The notes under the pieces are model-generated. The model made no database searches. It was not told the origin of the DNA and saw only the letters and a list, made by a program, of their open reading frames with translations. From contig NZ_JAQWOO010000067.1 of NCBI RefSeq assembly GCF_029245835.1, forward strand, positions 1-57,355: a stretch of DNA of 57,355 nucleotides, given 5' to 3'. Position 1 is the first letter of the stretch; every line of letters starts with the position of its first letter. Below are positions 15,999 to 25,322 of this stretch, piece after piece. Made by a program: the position numbers and the translations under genes. The DNA comes from Algibacter sp. GTDB lineage: Bacteria > Bacteroidota > Bacteroidia > Flavobacteriales > Flavobacteriaceae.

Positions 15999-16856
15999 AT
16001 GCAATTAGATCAGTACAAAGTAACAGCAAACATATCCCTTACAAAATCACAAACTAAAGTAGTCATTGATGATGCAGAAAAAGAACTTAAAAAAGTCAGA
16101 AAACAACTAGGCAAACTTCAAGATACTTTATATGCACATGGTAAATATTCGGTTTTAATTTGCCTGCAGGGTATGGATACTGCTGGGAAAGACAGTCTAA
16201 TTCGCGAAGTATTTAAAGATTTTAATGCCAGAGGAGTTGTAGTTCATAGTTTTAAAGTGCCTACAGAACTGGAATTAAAACACGATTATTTATGGCGACA
16301 TTACATTGCTCTTCCGGCACGCGGAAAGTTTGGCGTTTTTAATAGAACCCACTACGAAAATGTGTTGGTAACGCGCGTGCATCCAGGTTATATTATGAGT
16401 GAAAATATTCCGGGAGTTAATGCGGTAGACGATATTAACGAGTCCTTTTGGAACCAACGTTTTGAGCAAATAAACAACTTTGAAAAACATATTGCAGAAA
16501 ACGGAACTATCATTTTTAAATTCTTTTTAAACCTATCTAAAGAAGAACAAAAAAACAGATTGCTACGCCGCTTACGAAAGCAAGAAAAAAATTGGAAATT
16601 CTCACCCGGCGATTTAAAAGAGCGTAAACTTTGGGATAAATACCAAACCTGTTACGAAGACGCCATTAACAGAACATCAAAACCTCACGCGCCTTGGTAT
16701 ACCATACCTGCTGATGATAAACCGTCTGCGAGATATCTAGTGGCAAAAATCATGTTCGATACAATAAGCGCTTATACCGATATAAAAGAACCAGAGTTGG
16801 ATGACGATATTAAAGCCAATATCGAATTATATAAACAAGAACTAAATAACGAATAA
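15999..16856 (+). CDS. PPK2-family polyphosphate kinase
   Basis: A 285-residue cytoplasmic P-loop kinase that transfers phosphate between polyphosphate and nucleotides. It has Walker A GMDTAGKDS (58-66), the PPK2 lid and Walker B segments GVVVHSFKVPTELELKHDYL, HYIALPARGKFGVFNRTHYE, and RLLRRLRKQEKNWKFSPGD, all diagnostic of the family. The short single-domain form and AGKDS loop suggest class I or III; the preferred nucleotide cannot be decided here. It is the last gene of a six-gene unit, 18 bp after the response regulator. Confidence 0.93.
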   Translation: MQLDQYKVTANISLTKSQTKVVIDDAEKELKKVRKQLGKLQDTLYAHGKYSVLICLQGMDTAGKDSLIREVFKDFNARGVVVHSFKVPTELELKHDYLWRHYIALPARGKFGVFNRTHYENVLVTRVHPGYIMSENIPGVNAVDDINESFWNQRFEQINNFEKHIAENGTIIFKFFLNLSKEEQKNRLLRRLRKQEKNWKFSPGDLKERKLWDKYQTCYEDAINRTSKPHAPWYTIPADDKPSARYLVAKIMFDTISAYTDIKEPELDDDIKANIELYKQELNNE

Positions 16857-16860
16857 TTTT

Positions 16861-17009
16861 TGGGCGTTTTAACACGCTTTTCGCTATATCTTTCTGCGAA
16901 GCAGTCCTAACTTACTTCAGGATAGCACCATAAATTAACTTTAGGTTTTAAAAGAAAGCCACTAGTTTAAATCTTCGCAAAAAGGATGCCGCTGCAATCG
17001 TTAACGCAC
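16861..17009. repeat. Interspersed-repeat candidate with inverted ends
   Basis: This 149-bp block between two genes begins TGGGCGTTTTAACACGC, continues CGCTATATCTTTCTGCGAAG, and ends CTTCGCAAAAAGGATGCCGC and ATCGTTAACGC. Its ends pair imperfectly (GCGTT/AACGC; CTTTCTGCGAAG against CTTCGCAAAAAGG). From memory, blocks of the form GGGCGTT...CGCTATATCTTT...AAAGGATGCCGCT...TAACGC are abundant between genes in Flavobacteriaceae. Its G+C-rich ends differ from the surroundings. Only one copy lies in this window. A partial -7 box (TATCTTTA, 17071-17078) for the next gene lies just after it. Confidence 0.6.
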
Positions 17010-17093
17010 TTCCCTCATGGTATTAACACAAATTTAAAAGTCTGTTTAGTGTTCAACTTTTAATAAATACTATCTTTAAGCATAAAAAAATCT

Positions 17094-18506
17094 ATGAAAA
17101 TTTTAAAATCAATTCTACTTTTCTTTTTAGTTATAGCCGTGTCAAGCATTAATGCACAAACCGATCAAGAGATCGTGAAAACCATCTATAAACAATCCTT
17201 AACCAACGGACAAAGTTATAATTGGTTAAATCATTTATCCAATCAAATAGGGAGCAGGTTGTCTGGATCTTTAGGAGCAGAAAGAGCAGTAGCATATACT
17301 AAAGAAGAACTTGAAAAACTTGGACTAGATAAAGTTTGGTTGCAAACCGTAATGGTCCCTAAATGGGTTCGTGGTGCAAAAGAATTTGCGTTTATCGAAA
17401 CCACACCAGGAAAAACAACTAACGTCAATATTTGTGCATTAGGGGGTTCAGTAGCTACAGCGGCATTGGGTTTAAAAGCAGAAGTTGTTGAGGTTAAAAA
17501 CTTTGAAGAACTCGAAGCACTTGGTCCAGAAAATATTGAAGGTAAAATAGTATTCTATAACCGCCCGATGCAAGTCGATTTAATTAATACATTTGAGGCT
17601 TACGGAGGTTGTGTGAATCAACGTTACCAAGGTGCCGTAGAAGCCATAAAATTTGGTGCCGTTGGTGTTATTGTACGTTCTATGAATTTAAGAATGGACG
17701 ATTTACCACATACAGGAAGCATGACTTACGATGATTTACCAGTTGATAAACGTATTCCTTCTGCAGCCATTAGTACTAATGATGCTGAGTTGTTAAGTAC
17801 GATGTTAAAGTTAGATAAGTCTATTAAGTTTTACTTTAAGCAAAATTGTAAGCAACTTAAAGATGTACAATCTTATAATGTTATTGGAGAAATCACAGGA
17901 AGTGAATATCCAAATGAATATATGATTGTTGGCGGTCATTTAGATTCTTGGGATTTAGGTGATGGCTCTCACGATGATGGTGCAGGTGTTGTGCAATCTA
18001 TGGATGTTTTAAGGCTATTAAAAGAGTCAGGTATTAAACCAAAACGAAGCATCAGAGTGGTGTTATTTATGAATGAAGAAAACGGATTACGCGGTGGAAG
18101 AAAGTATGCTGAGGTAGCCAAACAAAAAGGAGAAAACCATGTATTTGCTCTAGAAAGTGATTCAGGTGGGTTTACTCCTCGTGGTTTTAGTTTCGATTGT
18201 AACGATGCTGCATTTAATCAAGTATTAAGTTGGCAACCACTATTTAAACCCTATCTTATTCACTATTTTGAAAAGGGGGGAAGTGGAGCCGATGTTGGTC
18301 CGCTTAAAACAGACTCCAATGTTTTAGCAGGTTTACGTCCAGATTCTCAACGTTATTTTGATCATCATCATGCTAGTAATGATACGTTTGATGCCATTAA
18401 CAAACGTGAGTTAGAATTAGGAGCTGCAACCATGACCGCTTTAGTGTATTTGTTTGATAAATATGGTGTAAATCCAATTTCGAATAAAACTCCAATAAAA
18501 AACTAA
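17094..18506 (+). CDS. Secreted M28-family metallopeptidase
   Basis: A 470-residue exported zinc peptidase resembling plasma glutamate carboxypeptidase. The signal peptide is MKILKSILLFFLVIAVSSIN, cleaved after AQ. A PA (protease-associated) insert covers about 130-235. The co-catalytic zinc residues are visible in GGHLDSWDLGDGSHDDGAG near 280-300, in MNEENGLRGG (the Glu pair), in ESDSGG, and in the final His of FDHHHASNDTFD. It probably removes amino acids from peptides outside the cytoplasm. A DinB-like gene begins 18 bp later and is likely co-transcribed. Confidence 0.93.
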   Translation: MKILKSILLFFLVIAVSSINAQTDQEIVKTIYKQSLTNGQSYNWLNHLSNQIGSRLSGSLGAERAVAYTKEELEKLGLDKVWLQTVMVPKWVRGAKEFAFIETTPGKTTNVNICALGGSVATAALGLKAEVVEVKNFEELEALGPENIEGKIVFYNRPMQVDLINTFEAYGGCVNQRYQGAVEAIKFGAVGVIVRSMNLRMDDLPHTGSMTYDDLPVDKRIPSAAISTNDAELLSTMLKLDKSIKFYFKQNCKQLKDVQSYNVIGEITGSEYPNEYMIVGGHLDSWDLGDGSHDDGAGVVQSMDVLRLLKESGIKPKRSIRVVLFMNEENGLRGGRKYAEVAKQKGENHVFALESDSGGFTPRGFSFDCNDAAFNQVLSWQPLFKPYLIHYFEKGGSGADVGPLKTDSNVLAGLRPDSQRYFDHHHASNDTFDAINKRELELGAATMTALVYLFDKYGVNPISNKTPIKN

Positions 18507-18524
18507 ATATCTTATCATTTAAAT

Positions 18525-19079
18525 ATGAAGAAATTAACTTAAATATTAGCTTTAATTTTAACAACAGTCATGATGGCGCAAAATGAAGATAAATTACCAT
18601 ATTACGAAATTCCTGATTATCCAGAAGCCTATACTTCAACTACTGTAGCTGCAAGAATGATTGATGGTTTAGGGTTTCGGTATTTTTGGGCAACAGAAGG
18701 ATTAAAACCAGAAGATTTGAGTTATAAAGCAAGCGCGTCTGGTAGGTCTTCAGCTGAAACAATAGAGCATCTTTACGGTCTTTCAAAATTCATTCGTAAT
18801 AATATTTTAGATAGTGATAAAGATGAAAATAAAGAAACGCTTAGTTTTAAGGAAAAACGTAAGCGTACGTTACTTAATTTCAAAATAGTTTCAGACGTAT
18901 TAAAAGACACTCAAAAACCTTTTAAACTTGAAGCATCAGAAGTTCCCTTTTGGAATATTATTAACGGACCAATAGCTGATGCGATTTGGCATTGCGGACA
19001 AGTGGTTATGTTAAGACGTGCTTCAGGTAATCCCTTCAATTCAAATGTAAGTGTGTTTAGTGGGAAATTGAAAAAATGA
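18525..19079 (+). pseudogene. Exported DinB-family protein with an in-frame stop in its signal peptide
   Basis: Reading from ATG 18525 gives MKKLT, a TAA stop at 18540-18542, then ILALILTTVMMAQNEDKLPYY in the same frame. With Lys (AAA) in place of TAA this would be a normal signal peptide ending in MMAQ, so a single-base change has cut it. The remaining 169 residues from ATG 18570 form an intact DinB-like four-helix bundle: EHLYGLSKFIRNNI, FWNIINGPIADAIWHCGQV, including the His of the DinB metal site in the last motif and in EHLYG. A protein restarted at 18570 would lack export. It may be a recent pseudogene, a re-targeted protein or a sequencing error. Confidence 0.75.
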
Positions 19080-19090
19080 TGTACTTTAAA

Positions 19091-20389
19091 TTATACTTTC
19101 TTCTTTTTTAAAACTCTAAGAAATAAGAAAATCAAACTTAAAATCGCAATAATAATACCTGTAACAATTGCTTCTTTTGCTGAAAGATTAGATAAAAAAT
19201 AAATAATAATTCCAATAGATAAAATAGGTACTACAAATCCTCCAGGGATTTTAAATCCATCATTTTCCTTATGAGATCTACGTAACTTAATTACGGATAA
19301 TGCTACTCCCAAATAAAGCATTAACATAGCACTACTTGCAATAATTGCTAATTGTTCGAAACTACCTGAAATTGCTAGCGTAAAACCAATTGTAGCATAA
19401 ATTATAATCGCTAAATATGGGGTTGCAAAAGTTTTATGAATTTTAGATAATGGTTTTATAGGAATTACACCATCTCTTGAAAGTGCGTAAACTATTCTTG
19501 GGCTATTTAAAATGGTACCGCTCATATATCCAAACATAGAAATAACAGCTCCTATAATTAAAAGTGTATATCCAAAAGACCCCATAACTACTTTGGCGGT
19601 TTCAGCAAGTGGAGCCGCTTTAAAATTAGGTAAGTTACTGCCCAATACACCTTGAGATACGGATTGTATTAAAACATATACAACTACAACAACGGTTATA
19701 CTAATTAAAATGGCTCTAGGAATGGTACGTTTAGGGTTAATAACTTCACCCCCAACAATAATACCCGTCTCACAACCTTGAAAAGCAAAAAATAAAATAA
19801 GCGATGTTTGTCCAAGGGTTTTAATACTTGGCATATTGTCAAAATATAAATTACTTAATGATACATCTTTAAAACCAATAAGTATAAGCAGAAGTAATGG
19901 TATTAGTTTTATTAACGTGTTAAATTTCACTAATCCAATACCTTGTTTTAATCCAATAACATTGATATAAACCAATCCGTAAAAAAGAATAAATAAAAAT
20001 ATAAAACGGGGCCAACCCTCTGCAAATATGGGGTAAGCAGATGCTATAACATTTACTAAAGCATTTGATACTGCAGCATCAGCAAATAAATTACTTCCAA
20101 TAGCAAAAAAACCAGCAATAAACCCTGCGTAGTCTCCAAAAGCTGTTTCAATATAAGTATAAGGGCCACCAGTAGTAGTGACTTTGCTTCCAGCTTCAGC
20201 AAAACATAGCATTATCATAGCCATTAATAATCCGCAAAACAAGTATGCCAATATACTTGATGCACCCATATAACTAGCTACAATAGCTGGAAGTACAAAA
20301 ATCCCAGACCCTATAATAATGTTGATAATGTTAGCCGATAAACCTAATACACCAACACGTCTTTTTAACCCTTCTTCTTTTTGATTCAT
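19091..20389 (-). CDS. Amino acid permease (APC superfamily)
   Basis: A 432-residue inner-membrane transporter with about 12 hydrophobic segments. Residues 10-40 (VGVLGLSANIINIIIGSGIF) hold the broken first helix with the GSGIF substrate loop of APC carriers. Other family features are FAEAGSKVTTTGGPYTYIETAFG, FFAFQGCETGIIVGGEVINPKRTIPRAI and YALSRDGVIP. It imports amino acids or exchanges them; the specific substrate is not readable. It is followed in the same direction by nothing close, and its gene lies 19 bp below the DUF1624 gene, so these two may be co-transcribed. Confidence 0.92.
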   Translation of the reverse strand: MNQKEEGLKRRVGVLGLSANIINIIIGSGIFVLPAIVASYMGASSILAYLFCGLLMAMIMLCFAEAGSKVTTTGGPYTYIETAFGDYAGFIAGFFAIGSNLFADAAVSNALVNVIASAYPIFAEGWPRFIFLFILFYGLVYINVIGLKQGIGLVKFNTLIKLIPLLLLILIGFKDVSLSNLYFDNMPSIKTLGQTSLILFFAFQGCETGIIVGGEVINPKRTIPRAILISITVVVVVYVLIQSVSQGVLGSNLPNFKAAPLAETAKVVMGSFGYTLLIIGAVISMFGYMSGTILNSPRIVYALSRDGVIPIKPLSKIHKTFATPYLAIIIYATIGFTLAISGSFEQLAIIASSAMLMLYLGVALSVIKLRRSHKENDGFKIPGGFVVPILSIGIIIYFLSNLSAKEAIVTGIIIAILSLIFLFLRVLKKKKV

Positions 20390-20408
20390 TGAATAAATTG
20401 ATAGTTAT

Positions 20409-21590
20409 CTATAAATAACTCAGCCACCACTTGTCTTTATTATTTGCTTTATAAATCATATACTTTCTGCACGGGAAGTAGAGTAGTGAAATAATACCTA
20501 CCCAAACTGCATAAACTACAAAAAGCGAATAACCGTAATTAATTAGTCTTCCACTACTAAAAACATCTTTAGTTAAAATCATGTCTTGCCAATTTCCTCC
20601 AAAAATAGCCATACCTATCATTGCGAAAACATGTATAACTAGGATATGTAAGAAATAATAAAAAAAAGGAACACGACCAAAAATTAAAAAGAAGTCAGTT
20701 ACTTTATTTTTAATGTTTTCAAAAACATATAAGAATAATAAAGAGGGACCAATGGTAACCAAAATATAAGCTAAAGAGGGCGGATATTTTGATACTTTAA
20801 AGAAAGACAGTATTGTTTTTGTGTTAGTATCTTGAACTGTCCATGGCACTAAATCTCCATAAATATTTATGCTTCTTAAAATAAAAAATAAAAGTATTGC
20901 TCCAATCCCTAAATGTAGTAACCACTTTTTTCTAATACCAGAGTCAAACCCCTTTTGATATAGATAGCCTAAGGAATAGCCTAATGTCATAAGTCCAATC
21001 CATGGTAGTATTGGGTAAAATATACCAATATCAAAATTATTACTAACAGTTACAATATTTGCTTGATGCAATATATACCAGATAATAGACTGAAAACTAT
21101 TGCCTTGCATAACAATACCATCTAATAGATTATGACCAGCTACAATAATAACACCAATTATTAAAAGGGTTTTTCGTGATAAATAAATCAAGAATGATAA
21201 CGACACCATACTTAAACCGATAGCCCAAATTACTTGCAGTATAATTCTACTAAATGTAATGTCGAACTTCCATAACAAATTATTCAAGGTTATTTCTAGA
21301 AGTATAAGCCAAAAACCACGGGTTATTAAAAATTTGAAAAGTTTGGGTTTTGTTCTTTTTGTACCGTACAAAAATGCTGACGTTCCAGCAAGAAAAACAA
21401 ATACAGGCGCACAATAATGCGTTATAAAACGTGTAAAAAATAAAAAAGGGGTGGTGGTTTCTAAATTTGTTGGATCAGAAAAAAAAGACCCATAATGAAA
21501 ATAATCTCTAACATGGTCTAAAGCCATAAGTACCATAGCAACACCTCTTAAAATGTCAATGGATTCAATACGGTTGGTTTTAATTTCCAT
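20409..21590 (-). CDS. DUF1624/HGSNAT-like multi-pass acyltransferase
   Basis: A 393-residue membrane protein with about ten hydrophobic helices. The N-terminal motif RIESIDILRGVAMVLMALDH with nearby Asp and His is the hallmark of the DUF1624 family, related to heparan-alpha-glucosaminide N-acetyltransferase. Such proteins move acyl groups across membranes; the acceptor here is unknown. HYCAPVFVFLAGTSAF and the C-terminal FYYFLHILVIHVFA also fit. The start ATG at 21590 gives a full family beginning. Upstream, 21591-21826 is AT-rich and no clear promoter box was found. Confidence 0.85.
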   Translation of the reverse strand: MEIKTNRIESIDILRGVAMVLMALDHVRDYFHYGSFFSDPTNLETTTPFLFFTRFITHYCAPVFVFLAGTSAFLYGTKRTKPKLFKFLITRGFWLILLEITLNNLLWKFDITFSRIILQVIWAIGLSMVSLSFLIYLSRKTLLIIGVIIVAGHNLLDGIVMQGNSFQSIIWYILHQANIVTVSNNFDIGIFYPILPWIGLMTLGYSLGYLYQKGFDSGIRKKWLLHLGIGAILLFFILRSINIYGDLVPWTVQDTNTKTILSFFKVSKYPPSLAYILVTIGPSLLFLYVFENIKNKVTDFFLIFGRVPFFYYFLHILVIHVFAMIGMAIFGGNWQDMILTKDVFSSGRLINYGYSLFVVYAVWVGIISLLYFPCRKYMIYKANNKDKWWLSYL

Positions 21591-21826
21591 AAACCTTTAA
21601 ATGTTTTTAAAATAAAAAACGTAACGATTTTTAAAAGTAGATAAAGCATCATGTTATACCAAATAATTTATGTTATATAATAGTTGCTATAAAGGCTTTT
21701 TATCTAATAACAATTAATGTATTAGAATTGAATAACATAACAACTAATAAATATGCGCTTACATCTATTATTAGTCTCAGTTGACCTGAGATTTTATATT
21801 TTCATAAATTACTAAATCTTATACCA

Positions 21827-22915
21827 ATGAAAATGAAATTACTTTTATTATTTGTATTTACTTTTGTTTTTAGCTTTTCAGAAGCACAAACACCTATTCA
21901 GAATTATAATAGTAATCCGTTATCTAATTACTACGTTGTGTCAACACCTTCTGCAATAGACCAAAGTCCAACTGGCGCTAATGCAATATGGACATTCAGT
22001 TCATTTTCAACAACAGGAACTACAACAGAAGATACTTACGCAGTACCTACATCAGGAGAATTAATTGAATATCCAAATACAACATCTGTACAAACTACAA
22101 CATCTACTCCTTTAGTTGGTGGTACAAATAAAGTTTTTACAGAAAATATTGCTGGTTTAGTGTCACTTACTGGTATTGAGCGTGAGGGGCTTAGTTTAAA
22201 TTATGATGGTGATAATACTAGGAATATAGGCGAGCCAGTTAACCCAATTCCACCCAACGATGATAATGGTAATGCTGTAATTGGTATATTCCCATTAGCT
22301 TTTGGAAGTACCAATTCTGATGATGTTTCTGGAAGTTTTGATTTTTTTAGCCCTGAATTTGGCAACTTATCGGGTACGTTTGAAGGATTAATAACTACTA
22401 CTGTAGATGCTTATGGAACTTTAAACACCAATGATCTTGGAAATGGCTCAGGTTCATATAGCGGTCAAGTAACCAGACTTAAAATTGAACAGAATATAAT
22501 TTTTAATGTACTAAACGCTAGTGCAAGTCAATTATCATATTACTATTATGACGATATCACGGGGAATATTTTTCTTAGATATACCGAGTTGGTTATATCT
22601 ACAACGGGAACTTTGTTTGATCCTATTGAGGAAGTACTTATTGAGCGTTTGGATACAAATTCTTTAGATATTAATAAAAATAATTTAAATGCTTTAAGTG
22701 TTTTTCCGAATCCAGTTAAAAATCATTTAAATATTAATTTAAAACAAAAAGCTAGAATAAAATCTATTAAGGTTTATGATATTTCAGGAAGACAGGTAAT
22801 GAAAACAAAAACCAACACCACGCTTGTTGATGTTAGTGCATTAAAATCTGGACTATATATAATCAATGTTGCAACAGAGAAAGGGGCTTTATCGCATAGA
22901 TTTACTAAAGACTAA
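21827..22915 (+). CDS. Secreted protein with T9SS type A sorting domain
   Basis: A 362-residue protein. The signal peptide is MKMKLLLLFVFTFVFSFSEA, ending near AQ; ATG codons 1 and 3 are both possible starts. The middle part (about 25-275) is Ser/Thr/Asn-rich beta-type sequence with no family I recognise. The last 75 residues form the T9SS type A signal: ALSVFPNPVKNHLNINL, IKSIKVYDISGRQVM, LVDVSALKSGLYIINV and a basic end. It is therefore probably secreted across the outer membrane by the type IX system and perhaps attached to the surface. The gene stands alone between diverging and converging neighbours. Confidence 0.9.
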   Translation: MKMKLLLLFVFTFVFSFSEAQTPIQNYNSNPLSNYYVVSTPSAIDQSPTGANAIWTFSSFSTTGTTTEDTYAVPTSGELIEYPNTTSVQTTTSTPLVGGTNKVFTENIAGLVSLTGIEREGLSLNYDGDNTRNIGEPVNPIPPNDDNGNAVIGIFPLAFGSTNSDDVSGSFDFFSPEFGNLSGTFEGLITTTVDAYGTLNTNDLGNGSGSYSGQVTRLKIEQNIIFNVLNASASQLSYYYYDDITGNIFLRYTELVISTTGTLFDPIEEVLIERLDTNSLDINKNNLNALSVFPNPVKNHLNINLKQKARIKSIKVYDISGRQVMKTKTNTTLVDVSALKSGLYIINVATEKGALSHRFTKD

Positions 22916-22981
22916 TTTTTTTTTAATTAACCGATTGTAATACTTTTTAAGGTAAAGTATATTTTACGAAATAAAATATTA

Positions 22982-23938
22982 TTAAACCAGAGCACTTTGT
23001 TTCTCTGGTTTTTTTGTTTTTAATCCAAGTTTTTGTTGCTGTTTTATAGTAAGTGTGCTACCATCATGACTCCAACCTGGTGCACCAAAAGCATACATGA
23101 ATTTATGGTACCAGTTTTTGGATTTTTTCATATCGTTCCAGATATCTCTATATTCATGAGTTAAGATAACTAAAGGATTATAAGAATTTGGTGGGTGGGA
23201 TACACCATATTTTATATCAATAGTTTCATCTAGCTCTTTCCAAGTGCCAAACATTTTATCAAAAATATTTAAGAAACCACCATGATTTTTGTCCATGTAT
23301 TCAAGGTTTTGTGCGTGGTGTACTTGATGCATGGTGTGCGTATTCATAAACTTTTCTATGAAACCCATTTTAGGAATGTACACAGAGTGTAATTGAAATT
23401 GCCATAGGGCTTCTATACCTAAACAAACCACTAGCATTTCTGGAGGAAACCCAATAGCAGGAATCCACATATAGAAAAAAGGTTTGTAAAAAATGGTAAA
23501 CCAACCATTTCTAACAGCGGTACCTAAATTAAAATTATCAGAAGAGTGGTGTACAATATGTGCCGCCCATAAAAAACGTACATTATGGTTTTGTCTGTGG
23601 AACCAATAATAGCTAAAATCATCAGCTAATTGACAAAGTATCCAAACATACCAAGCGTAACCAAAAGATTTCCATCCCATTATGTTTGTTCGAATACCAT
23701 CAATTTCTGGGTTGAATATTTCATAAGTAATACTAAAAACTAATATAAATGCTATTGTTTTTGCAACAGGCGCTAATACAGCCGAACCAATTCCCATTGT
23801 AAGACTTGCGGTTAAATCTTTCCAATTATATAGTTTTTTACTTTTTTCATCTTTGCGATGTTTACTATATGATAATTCGAGTAAAATTAATCCAAGAAAA
23901 CATGGAACACCGTAAACGAGGGGGTTAGTAAAATTCAT
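22982..23938 (-). CDS. Sterol desaturase/fatty acid hydroxylase family protein
   Basis: A 318-residue membrane di-iron oxygenase. It has four or five hydrophobic segments and the three histidine clusters that bind iron: HRQNH near 115-119, HIVHHSS near 128-134, and MNTHTMHQVHH near 200-210. The family hydroxylates or desaturates lipids such as sterols, fatty acids or carotenoids; the substrate cannot be told. Since the organism is bacterial, a fatty acid, ornithine lipid or carotenoid substrate is more likely than a sterol. The gene is monocistronic, between lysA and a converging gene. Confidence 0.88.
   Translation of the reverse strand: MNFTNPLVYGVPCFLGLILLELSYSKHRKDEKSKKLYNWKDLTASLTMGIGSAVLAPVAKTIAFILVFSITYEIFNPEIDGIRTNIMGWKSFGYAWYVWILCQLADDFSYYWFHRQNHNVRFLWAAHIVHHSSDNFNLGTAVRNGWFTIFYKPFFYMWIPAIGFPPEMLVVCLGIEALWQFQLHSVYIPKMGFIEKFMNTHTMHQVHHAQNLEYMDKNHGGFLNIFDKMFGTWKELDETIDIKYGVSHPPNSYNPLVILTHEYRDIWNDMKKSKNWYHKFMYAFGAPGWSHDGSTLTIKQQQKLGLKTKKPEKQSALV
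22984..23015 (+). terminator. Terminator overlapping the end of the converging gene
   Basis: AAACCAGAG (22984-22992) pairs with CTCTGGTTT (23003-23011) and more T follow. It ends transcription of the T9SS type A gene, but it lies inside the last codons (KKPEKQSALV) of the opposing desaturase gene. Confidence 0.7.
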
Positions 23939-24005
23939 TAATTATTGAGTTTTTCCAAAAATAGGACGATTTTATTATTAAACTTAAATAACGTGCATTT
24001 ATTTC

Positions 24006-24044
24006 AAAAAAAAGCCTCTTTAAAACAAGTTTGTTTAAAGAGGC
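24006..24044 (-). terminator. Terminator of lysA
   Basis: GCCTCTTTAAA (24014-24024) and TTTAAAGAGGC (24034-24044) form an 11-bp stem. On the minus strand it is followed by eight T, 21 bp past the lysA stop. Confidence 0.85.
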
Positions 24045-24065
24045 GTATGATTTTGTCAACAAATA

Positions 24066-25304
24066 TTATGATTTAGCTAATACGGGTTGTTTTTCCGAAT
24101 TAAAATCAACTTCAATTTGATTGTTTAAAATATCTTCAAAAGTTTCGCGCTTCCTAATTAAATGTGCTTTGTTGTTATACCACAATACTTCAGCAGGTCT
24201 AAATCTAGAATTGTAATTGCTAGCCATAGAGAAACAATATGCTCCAGCATTTTTGAAGCATAAAATATCACCTTCATTAATTTCATTGATACGTCTATTA
24301 TTTCCAAAAGTATCGGTTTCACATATATAACCAACAACGGTATAAAATCGTTCTCTACCTTCTGGGTTAGATATATTAACTATATCATGATGCGAGCCGT
24401 AAAGCATTGGACGTATTAAATGGTTAAATCCAGAATCAACTTGAGCAAAAACCGTTGAGGTAGTCTGTTTTACCGCATTTACTTGAGTTAAAAAACTACC
24501 AGATTCACTTACTAAAAACTTGCCAGGTTCAAAAGCTAAGGTTAAATCCTTGCCATAATCTTTACAAAATTCGTTAAATCTTTTTGATAGTTTTTTACCT
24601 AATTCTTCAATATTAGTTTCAATATCACCTTGTTTGTAAGGTACTTTAAAACCTGAACCAAAATCTATAAAATCTAAATTTTTGAATTGTTTAGCAGTAT
24701 CAAATAAAATTTCACTCGCATATAAGAACACTTCAATATCTAAAATATCACTACCAGTATGCATATGAATACCGTTAATAGTCATTTTAGTATTTTCCAC
24801 AATCCTTAATATATGTGGTATTTGATGAATTGAAATGCCAAATTTAGAATCTATATGACCTACTGAAATATTGGCATTCCCACCAGCCATAACATGGGGG
24901 TTTATTCGAATACAAACAGGCACTTTTGGATGTTTTGTACCAAACTGTTCCAAAATGGATAAATTATCAATATTAATTTTAACACCTAATTTTGCGGCTT
25001 CTTCTATTTCACTTAACGATACACCATTTGGTGTAAAAATAATTTGTTCTGGAGAAAAACCTGCTGCTAACCCTAGTTGTACTTCTTGAATTGAAACAGT
25101 ATCAATACCAGATCCAAGTGATTTAAAAAGTTTTAGGATAGAAATATTAGATAACGCCTTAACAGCATAATTAAGTTTTAATTTCTTAACATCTTTAAAG
25201 GCATTAGTAAGTCTTTTGTACTGGCTTTCAATTTTGCTAGCATCATATACATAAACGGGACTTCCAAATTCTTTTGCTATTTTTAGCAACTGATTATCTA
25301 ACAT
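24066..25304 (-). CDS. lysA: Diaminopimelate decarboxylase
   Basis: A 412-residue PLP enzyme that decarboxylates meso-diaminopimelate to lysine, the last step of the pathway to which dapD in this window also belongs. The PLP lysine is Lys49 in LNYAVKAL. Other motifs are INPHVMAGGN, HMHTGSDI, the phosphate-binding DFGSGFKVPY, FEPGKFLVSESG and the C-terminal CETDTFG and GAYCFSMASNYNSRFRP, which hold the partner-subunit cysteine and tyrosine. A TTG-started frame begins seven codons earlier, but that TTG lies in the -7 box TATCTTTG, so ATG 25304 is the start. Confidence 0.95.
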   Translation of the reverse strand: MLDNQLLKIAKEFGSPVYVYDASKIESQYKRLTNAFKDVKKLKLNYAVKALSNISILKLFKSLGSGIDTVSIQEVQLGLAAGFSPEQIIFTPNGVSLSEIEEAAKLGVKINIDNLSILEQFGTKHPKVPVCIRINPHVMAGGNANISVGHIDSKFGISIHQIPHILRIVENTKMTINGIHMHTGSDILDIEVFLYASEILFDTAKQFKNLDFIDFGSGFKVPYKQGDIETNIEELGKKLSKRFNEFCKDYGKDLTLAFEPGKFLVSESGSFLTQVNAVKQTTSTVFAQVDSGFNHLIRPMLYGSHHDIVNISNPEGRERFYTVVGYICETDTFGNNRRINEINEGDILCFKNAGAYCFSMASNYNSRFRPAEVLWYNNKAHLIRKRETFEDILNNQIEVDFNSEKQPVLAKS

Positions 25305-25322
25305 GGTTTTTCTAATTTTTGT

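Noticed and set aside
22982-23938. Evidence of sterol synthesis
   Set aside because: The histidine motifs define a broad superfamily that also acts on fatty acids and carotenoids; no other sterol gene is present.
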